A stretch of 64,000 bases of DNA from Gelidibacter japonicus. Lineage in GTDB: Bacteria > Bacteroidota > Bacteroidia > Flavobacteriales > Flavobacteriaceae. The stretch spans positions 248,001-312,000 of the forward strand of contig NZ_BJKB01000003.1 in NCBI RefSeq assembly GCF_010725055.1, read 5' to 3'. Below are positions 63,020 to 64,000 of this stretch, one piece after another. Positions within the stretch are counted from its first letter, which is position 1, and every line of letters starts with the position of its first letter. The notes below the pieces were generated by a model, which ran no database searches, was not told the origin of the DNA, and worked only from the letters and a program-made list of their open reading frames with translations. A program made the position numbers and the translations under genes.

Positions 63020-64000
63020 ATGAAAACAAAGCTTAAAAAGTTCACAGAGTTTAGTAAAACCATTCTCCCGAATGAGGCCAAGTATCTTGAAACCCAATAT
63101 CAATTTGTAGAAGAAGAAAAGCTTCAAATCATTAAGTTGGTCATCAGTAATGCCCTGTCCCAAAATAAACGCAAGGATTTTGATACGTCCATTGACAAGC
63201 GGAAGTACTCCTATATCAAAGATTGGATTGAAAAGAAATTATTGAGCATTGATGTGGATGCCACCATTGGCTGGATCATGTCCATCAACCAAAAAATCCT
63301 AACCGATTCCATAGCGTCTGACGAGGAAAAGGAATTTCTCAACTATATTGCTTCCTATAAAACCATTGATTTTTCATTTCAGAACCTCTATGATTTGGCC
63401 AAAGAATACAAATCCTATCTCTTGGTCAGAATGCGCTATAAGGATCATCAAATTGTCTCTGATTTTATTAAAACCTTTAAAGCTCCCTATATAAAGGCGC
63501 AGGTTACCAAAGAAAAACTCTATAATGCCACTACTGAGATCACGGACCAGTACACGCTCAACAATAAAGAGACCAAGCATCTGGAAAAATGGCTCCTCAA
63601 GATTTTTAAGGACGATTCCATCAGTGGTAAAAACAGATATCAAGCCTTTGTGTTGTTGGCTTTTATGTACACCAACTACAATGAAAATGATAAGTTAAAA
63701 ATGATTTTCGACCAAATTGACGTGTATTTCAGTGAGGGCCAAATGTACTCCAGACGTCTTTTATCCAATTATTACGCCAGCAGGGTGCTATTGCATTCCA
63801 AGCAGGATGAGTTTAAGGAAGCGGAGTTTTATGGCTACCTCTCCATCCGACAAAACAATAACGACACCTTGATGTATTTGAACAATTTGGTGGCCATTTT
63901 ATTGCGGAACAATAAACCGGAAAAGGCCTATGCCTTAATGGAAACGCATAAGGATCTGTATAAGGAAACCCATAATTACCACCAAAAGATTGGCTATTGT
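63020..64000 (+). CDS. Unknown helical, TPR-like protein (partial, right edge)
   Basis: The first 327 residues are visible. No known family recognised; the sequence is almost entirely amphipathic helices (LKKFTEFSKTILPNEAKYLE..., KNRYQAFVLLAFMYTNYNENDKLKMIFDQ, LLSNYYASRVLLHSKQDEFKEAEFYGYLSIRQ), with a spacing reminiscent of tetratricopeptide repeats. No signal peptide or membrane helix. It is separated by 152 bases from the hydrolase gene. Confidence 0.65.
   Translation, partial: MKTKLKKFTEFSKTILPNEAKYLETQYQFVEEEKLQIIKLVISNALSQNKRKDFDTSIDKRKYSYIKDWIEKKLLSIDVDATIGWIMSINQKILTDSIASDEEKEFLNYIASYKTIDFSFQNLYDLAKEYKSYLLVRMRYKDHQIVSDFIKTFKAPYIKAQVTKEKLYNATTEITDQYTLNNKETKHLEKWLLKIFKDDSISGKNRYQAFVLLAFMYTNYNENDKLKMIFDQIDVYFSEGQMYSRRLLSNYYASRVLLHSKQDEFKEAEFYGYLSIRQNNNDTLMYLNNLVAILLRNNKPEKAYALMETHKDLYKETHNYHQKIGYC

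Overview
The window looks like chromosomal DNA of a marine-type Flavobacteriaceae (Bacteroidota); I cannot fix the genus. The grounds are low GC, a PorX-type response regulator at the left edge, the LpxC-FabZ fusion in a lipid A operon, no recognisable Shine-Dalgarno sites, and repeated TAnnTTTG promoter boxes typical of Bacteroidota, several only a few bases from a start codon. I see no rRNA, tRNA, CRISPR array, prophage or insertion sequence. It is core chromosome with some decaying accessory genes.

Layout. 1-1779: porX (partial, minus) back to back with an HD phosphohydrolase. 2370-8632: lipid A and central metabolism genes lpxD, lpxC-fabZ, lpxA, efp, a second lpxD, an NTF2-like gene and sucD, all plus. 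8786-12511: fabG, a membrane VWA protein and a prohibitin-like protein. 12608-20079: a complete histidine operon, hisG-D-C-B-H-A-F-IE, preceded by a leader peptide with six consecutive His codons and mutually exclusive RNA hairpins (a transcription attenuator). 20206-33637: a divergent TruA paralog, CorA, three MscS-type channels, a Gre-like factor, lipoproteins and OmpA-domain proteins. 34035-37388: OsmC, an EamA exporter, threonine dehydratase and an exported intradiol-dioxygenase-like protein.

38371-43502: an SdiA-regulated-type propeller, an OmpR-type two-component system facing a PepSY-like exported protein, small envelope proteins, an AraC remnant and a CDGSH protein. 43903-49890: an LLM flavin oxidoreductase, a CIA30-like protein, two translationally coupled DEAD-box helicases, a fatty acid desaturase and a Crp/Fnr regulator. 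50311-54458: a DUF2339/DUF3999 membrane pair whose second gene has an in-frame stop, followed by a frameshifted small membrane gene. 54645-58503: a TetR-linked carbonyl/aldehyde-stress group (lipoprotein DJ-1/PfpI protein, Fe-dependent alcohol dehydrogenase, zinc-free MDR reductase). 58938-62867: an overlapping sodium-solute symporter, acyl-CoA ligase and alpha/beta hydrolase, probably for uptake and CoA activation of a carboxylic acid. A partial unknown gene runs off the right edge.

The strongest system is the histidine attenuator at 12608-12724. Its leader peptide, antiterminator and terminator can be read base by base, in a lineage that starts translation without Shine-Dalgarno sites. Other points worth checking are the short-leader promoters, the nonsense codon in the DUF3999 gene, the putative TetR operators and the transporter-ligase-hydrolase module.
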